Origin: Nannochloropsis salina CCMP1776
Taxonomy: Eukaryota > Sar > Eustigmatophyceae > Eustigmatales > Monodopsidaceae
Assembly (NCBI GenBank): GCA_004565275.1
Contig: SDOX01000002.1
Span: forward strand, 46,865-72,057
Direction of reading: 5' to 3'
Length of the DNA: 25,193 nucleotides
How positions within the stretch are numbered: position 1 is the stretch's first letter; every line of letters starts with the position of its first letter. Positions 20,477-25,193 of the stretch are shown one piece after another. The notes under the pieces are model-generated. The model saw only the letters and a list, made by a program, of their open reading frames with translations. It was not told where the DNA came from and did not search any database. Made by a program: the position numbers and the translations under genes.

Positions 20477-22660
20477 ATGGATCAGCTGGGAGACTTGGAT
20501 CATGAAAAACTCATCACGGCGGGCTTGGTCACGCAGGGGGTGAGGGAGGGAGGGCAAGAGGGAGGAAGGAGAGAAGGGTGGAGAGAGGGAGGGATTGAAG
20601 GGAAAAACGAATTATTGGGCATTCGAAAGATGTTTACGAAGTAGGCGGGGCACGATTGTCCCCAAAATGCCACAATCAGACGGATTACGGCAGGAAAGCG
20701 GGCAAGAACACTGTTTGTCAGCACGGTGAAAGCGGCACTTCACGATCATAGCAGCAGATGCCATGGTACTTACCATGACGCACCCCTTCCATCCCCGTCT
20801 CACAGGTCTTTGTCCTCTGCTACACCATTTGCTCCTTCGTCGTCGCCAGCACCGCCAGTACGTACCGTTTCCCTCCCCCTCCTCACTCCCTCCTCTTTCC
20901 CCCTCTCCTTCTCGGCCTCATCCTCCTCTCTCTCCCTGACTTTCCCTCGCTCCAAGACATGGGATTCAATGCCGTACTGACAGCGCTGCTCTATATATTC
21001 TACGTGGCGGGCACTTACCATGTCCTACAGCGGTCGAAAATGCCATTGGCGGTGCGTCATTCGGAGGGAGAGAGGGAAATTGGGAGGGTAAGAGGAAGGA
21101 AGAAATTGCCTGGAAGGACCCTGATTCAATCGATCGACTCACTCTGACGCCACCTCCACGCTTCTCTCTTTCTTTTACGGTCCTGCCCTTCCCTTTCCCT
21201 CCCTCCGCTCCTTCTACCAGGTGGGATTCGTGTTGGGCGTCTCGGTCATGATCACCTTCCTCTCGCTTATGACGGCCATTTTCTGGGTGAGGCAGGGCGG
21301 GAGGGAAGGAAGGGAGGATTTTATCGGAAAGCTAGGACGGCCACGTGCATGGAGTGCTTTGGCCTCCTGTGCCCGCACGCCTCGACTAACCCTTACCCTG
21401 GGAGACTTTATTTAGATGATTACAGCGACTCCTTTACTTGGATGATTACAGCGACCCCTCTGTCTCCATGCGTGAGACCGACTGTCTTTGTAGCGTCCCG
21501 GCTCTAGGGCCTCTTTCATTAACCCTCTCTCCGTCCTTCCCCCCCTCCCTCCCCCCCTTCCTCCTCCACCGCAGGGTCAACTCGCGAACTGCTCCCCTGG
21601 CTACTACGATATCAAGAGATACTCGTGCACGGTAGGTCTGAATGGGAGATAGTCAGGGCCGGAGGTTCTTGAGTAATTGAAGGGAGTGGGAATAGGTTGA
21701 CGCGGTCTCTGCAGACCGAAGGCCTTTTCCCAGAAAGCTCTTCGTGCTTCTCCTGGAGCACGCCGTCAAAGTCTGGTTGCTGGGAGGGAAAAGGGAGCGA
21801 AAGGAGACAAAGAAGGGGACCGAGCTGCCTGTGAAGAGGCTTCCCACTATCCTTTCTGACCTCCCCTCCCTCCCCCCCCCGTCTCTCAGAACCGTAGCGC
21901 CTACAGTGCCACCTGCGCCTTCGCAACCCTGCTCTTCCTTGTTCAGGTTTGTGCATTCCATATTCGCTGCCTCGCATTCCCCCCCAACACCCCTTCCCTC
22001 GGAAGAGACCTAGCTCTCGTGGTCATGCTATTTTGTTAGGGTGTCTCCAGGAAGCTTTCCCTCCCATCACAAGGCACGCTTGCCTGGGGAGGGGTGTGGA
22101 TAGGATGGGGAATGAATTCGATAACCTCGATGATTTCCTTCTTTGAAACGAATATTTCACCTCTATCACGGTCCCCACTTTGACCACTGGCCTCCTCCTT
22201 TCCTCCCTCCCCCCCTTCCTCCCTCCCTCCCTCCCTCCCTCCCTCCCTCCCTCCCTCACTCACTCCAGCTTGTTTTCACGTCAGCCTTAGTCCTCTGGCG
22301 GGACGAGTTCATTCAAGACAGCAGCGCCTACGATGACATTCATGGTAAACAAATCCTACTTGCCTTCGCATTTCCTCCTTTTCCACCCCTTTTCCATGAA
22401 TAAAGTCCCCTCTCCTTTCCTGTTCTGCCCGCATCGTCCTCTTTTATTTTGGTGTTGTGTTATTTATTCCTCCCCCCTCTCCCTCAAATATTGCTCCCTC
22501 CTCTTTCCCCTGATACCTATCTTCCTACCAATTAATTCCTTCCTTCCTACCATGTTTAGGGGCCGGTGGTGCGAGCAGTAGCAGTGCCGCTGGCCTCCCT
22601 GGATACGAGGGGGGGACTCAACAGCCTTCTTACAACCAGTCGAGCACAGCAGATTTATGA
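20477..22660 (+). CDS. Four-transmembrane MARVEL-like protein, eight small exons
   Basis: Exons 20477-20539, 20806-20857, 20957-21051, 21221-21286, 21575-21631, 21890-21946, 22269-22344 and 22560-22660 sum to 567 bases (188 residues), with phases 0,1,0,0,0,0,1 all compatible. The start MDQLGDLDHEKLITAGLV is soluble. Four hydrophobic helices follow: VFVLCYTICSFVVAST (about 22-37), MGFNAVLTALLYIFYVAG (40-57), VGFVLGVSVMITFLSLMTAIFW (71-92), and SAYSATCAFATLLFLVQ joined to LVFTSALVLW (114-140). Between helices 3 and 4 is a Cys-containing loop (NCSPGYYDIKRYSC), presumably lumenal, with a possible disulphide. The tail is acidic, then Gly/Ser/Gln-rich and short. This is the MARVEL/synaptogyrin type of layout seen in vesicle membrane proteins. 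Family assignment rests on topology, not on a diagnostic motif, and trafficking function is inferred. Confidence 0.8.
22201..22259. repeat. (CCCT)n tract at a splice acceptor
   Basis: A TCCC array of over 50 bases forming the pyrimidine stretch of intron 6 of the MARVEL-like gene. The acceptor AG follows at 22267-22268. Confidence 0.95.
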
Positions 22661-23536
22661 GGCGTAGGGAGATGAGGCGCGGGAGGGAGGGGCGCTCGGG
22701 GGCGGGGGGGGGGGGGGAAGGAGATGTGTATGTAATACGCAAGATGGGGACTCGGATGCGCGTTTCTAAGATTGATGTCAGAAGGAGTGAATGTGACGAC
22801 GAGAAAAAAAGCATACGAATGCGCCGCGAACACGATATTCCAATCAGCAATTGATTGTCCTTGTCGCGATCACCACATTTAAATTTCTTCTTGTCTGCAT
22901 GCCTGTCCAAGGAAGGCGGTGAGTATGACTGGCAGAGATCCTAGTATTCCATAAGAGTCGAAGGCATGGTGCGGGTGGCTGAAAAATAACAGTAGATGTT
23001 TTTTTGCGAGGCCATATTTGAAGGTTGAGGCCTCTTTGATTTCACTTCTTTTTACGATGGCCATTTCCATCGTGTACTCCTCCTTGCCACTCCCAGCGTA
23101 CATACTCCTGACCAGGGGCATGAAACAAGATCTTAATGCTTTCTTTTCTGCTTTCACTAAACAACCGTATCGATTTCTGTGGAAAACTGTTCTTTTTTCT
23201 TTTTAAATGATTACATTCTTTCATTAAAATCGCCGCTTTTTCCATCGCCATGGACAGCGGGTCATTTTGCGGCGACTGGAGGCGAGGAGGACTGTACACG
23301 GAGTGCTTTGGTGCGTTTTTCTTGCGGTGTCTGTTGGCACGTTGCTTGGACACTCCTCTCGAGGATTTGTGGATGGTACCGCTTTTCGGAGGGGTGAAAT
23401 GTACAGTGTACGAAGGAGCTTCTCAAGCGCCACACAATAGTAATGTATGGAGAGACGCCTTAACCCAACCCTTATCCTTTCCTTTTCCTACTCCACCGCC
23501 ACATCTGTCAAATATTCCGCTCCTAATAGGATCACC
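22661..23536. other. Intergenic region with a G14 homopolymer
   Basis: 876 bases between the MARVEL-like stop and the HslU start, both plus strand. It contains a GGGA-rich stretch, a run of fourteen G at 22704-22717, and then AT-rich unique sequence that presumably includes the HslU promoter. Open frames here show no domain. Confidence 0.5.
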
Positions 23537-25141
23537 ATGCTCCCACGGGTTTTCCAGCGGACCCGTGTTTCCTTTACCTCCGCAATTCCGACGCTTTCTC
23601 GCAGAGTTGTCGGCTCATGCCCACTAGCGGCGTCTACTCACAGCGTCAATCGCGAGGAGGTTAATACCACAACCAGGAAACCCTACGCCACGTCCGTCTC
23701 GAAAGAAGCGACAAGGCATGCACACGCTCCCGTCGACGACACAGCAACATCGACAACCTTAGCTGGTGCAGCCGGCGTGTCAGGTGTCTGCGATGAACCC
23801 GGCAAAAGCAATTCACAGCTAAGTTCCGATTCGTTCCCGGAGGATATAGTGGCACATTTAGATAAGTATGTCATCGGGCAAGAGGAGGCCAAAAAAGCCA
23901 CGGCCATCGCTATGCGCATGCGTTGGCGTCGAAACCAGCTCCCGGAAGATTTGCGGGCGGAAGTGACGCCCTCAAATATCTTAATGAAAGGACCCACTGG
24001 GACGGGCAAGACCGAGATTGCCAGGCGTCTGAGTGCACTGGCCGAAGCCCCATTCATCAAAGTGGAAGCCACGCGATACACGGAAGTGGTGAGTGAGGCA
24101 GTGGGTTGCTGTTTTCGTCCGGATAGAGCCGCGACAAGGACCATGGCAACAGTCACCGTCACACCCATGCCCTCCCCCCTCCTCTTCCTCTTTCCCTCCC
24201 TTCCCCCCTTCCTCTTTCCCTCCCTCCCGTCAGGGTTTCGTGGGCGCCAACACCAGCGACATGATCAAGGGTCTCCTGGACAACGCCGTGCGCCTAGAGC
24301 GGGAGCTGGAGAAGAGGAATGTGGCGGCGGAGGCCCTCGCCAAGGCCGAGACCAAGGTCCTCGACCTCCTCAAGGTATGTCGAGCTCCCTGCCCTCCCTT
24401 CTTCCCTTCCTCCCCTCTCTCGTCCCCTTTATCGGACCTGTTTCCTTTCTTACCCTTACACCTTCATTCCCTTGCTCTGCTTTTCCTCTTTCCCACCCTT
24501 TCCATCCTTTCATATCTTCTCATCCTGCCACCCTTTCTGTTCCCCCTCTTATATACACATATATACATGTACTGTCTCGTCCACCCCTGTCCATTTTTCT
24601 CTCTCCTTATCCATATCCCTCTCCCGCCCTCCTTCCTCTCCCTGCGGCTCCTTCGTTTCTCCCTCCCGCCTTTTCGCGGTCAATTTCTCCCCCTCCCTCC
24701 CTCCCTCCTTCCGCCCCTCCCTCGCCCATTTCTCCCCTCCTTCCCCTCCAGCTAGGAAACCCCAAGAGCCTGAGTTCCGAGCAACAACAAGATTTAAGGA
24801 GCCGTTTGCGTGGAGGCGAGTTTGACCATTACACCGTCCGCGTTCCCACCCGAGAGCCCCGGTCGCCCTCTTCCCCTTCCTCCCTCCACCCCCTCTCCGA
24901 CTTGTTGGACGGCTTGGACCTGGGGAACATCAATATGGGCCAAGGAGGCTTCGTCACGATCGAGCGAGCCCCGGGCGCCCCCGGGGGGAGGGGGGGAAGG
25001 TGGGGGGGAAGGGGGGCGGGGGGGAGAAGCAGGTCCTGTCGGTCAGGAAGGCCTTGGAGCGATACGTGGAGGAGTACGAGGAGGCCCTGATGAATGAGGA
25101 GGAAGTAATCATGCGCGCCAAGGAGAAGGCGGAGAATTGCG
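23537..25141 (+). CDS. hslU: HslU (ClpY) AAA+ ATPase of the HslUV protease, mitochondrial type; 3' end outside window, exon 3 shifted in frame
   Basis: Exons 23537-24088, 24234-24374 and 24752-25141 are visible; a donor at 25142 shows that more follow. HslU unfolds proteins and feeds them to the HslV peptidase. Residues 1-27 ([20 protein letters not shown] then SRR) look like a mitochondrial presequence. The AAA+ domain begins at [20 protein letters not shown]. It has Walker A GPTGTGKT (152-159), then [13 protein letters not shown], and across intron 1 the pore motif GFVG (GYVG in bacteria). Exon 3 starts in the I-domain ([14 protein letters not shown]) and should end [19 protein letters not shown] then AKEKAENCG, just before Walker B. 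That last part is one frame off: one G appears to be missing in the G-runs at 24977-25022. One added G restores both the sequence and the phase-1 donor. ATG 23447 would add 30 residues. Confidence 0.93.
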
Positions 25142-25193
25142 GTGAGGGAGGGAGGGAAAGAGGGGAAGGAGGGAGGGAGGGAGGGAGGAAGGA
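25142..25193 (+). repeat. (GGGA)n tract at the donor of HslU intron 3
   Basis: The intron opens GTGAGGGAGGGAGGG and stays GGGA-rich to the end of the window. This is the same donor-side placement seen in the dioxygenase introns. Confidence 0.9.

Noticed and set aside
24985-25025. A very short intron inside HslU exon 3 that would remove the G-runs
   Set aside because: The only GT in the stretch would give an intron of about 30 bases and does not restore the frame.

Overview
This is nuclear DNA of a eukaryote. The genes are split by GT-AG introns, intergenic spaces are short, and tetranucleotide (GGGA)n/(TCCC)n tracts occur throughout. Two proteins carry N-termini that look like the bipartite plastid-targeting signals of algae with secondary red plastids: a hydrophobic signal peptide followed by an Ala-Phe or Asn-Ala-Phe step. 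With a carotenoid cleavage dioxygenase and a plastid-type LipB, this points to a photosynthetic stramenopile. The compact style resembles a eustigmatophyte such as Nannochloropsis/Microchloropsis. That placement is inference, not proof.

Layout: (1) 77-492 +, the last two visible exons of a GRWD1/Rrb1-type WD40 ribosome-assembly protein, cut by the window start. (2) 1263-2042 -, DJ-1/PARK7 family protein with a plastid-like leader. (3) 2816-3709 +, octanoyltransferase LipB with a plastid-like leader, divergent from DJ-1. (4) 5010-5932 +, DsbA/thioredoxin-like protein, two exons. (5) 6286-7929 -, protein farnesyl/geranylgeranyltransferase alpha subunit, three exons. (6) 8824-9682 +, unrecognised single-pass membrane protein, three exons. 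(7) 10297-11716 +, membrane-anchored short-chain dehydrogenase, two exons. (8) 13126-15092 +, major facilitator transporter, two exons. (9) 15740-19844 -, carotenoid cleavage dioxygenase, eleven exons. (10) 20477-22660 +, four-TM MARVEL-like protein, eight small exons. (11) 23537-25141 +, mitochondrial-type HslU (ClpY) ATPase, cut by the window end.

The genes do not form one pathway. The closest link is the divergent DJ-1/LipB pair, both probably plastid proteins. I rebuilt every exon from reading phase and family motifs. The eleven dioxygenase exons total 1923 bases with all phases compatible. Two genes contain apparent single-base shifts at G/C runs: dioxygenase exon 7 (two compensating shifts around the conserved HDF motif) and HslU exon 3 (one shift). 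Assembly error at homopolymers is the simplest explanation.

The most unusual pattern is how the tetranucleotide repeat is placed. On the transcribed strand many introns begin GT-(GGGA)n and end (CCCT)n-AG, so the two ends are complementary and could pair. Inside exons the sense strand instead carries GGGA, giving Gly-Arg-Glu-Gly-rich inserts or tails in several otherwise conserved proteins.
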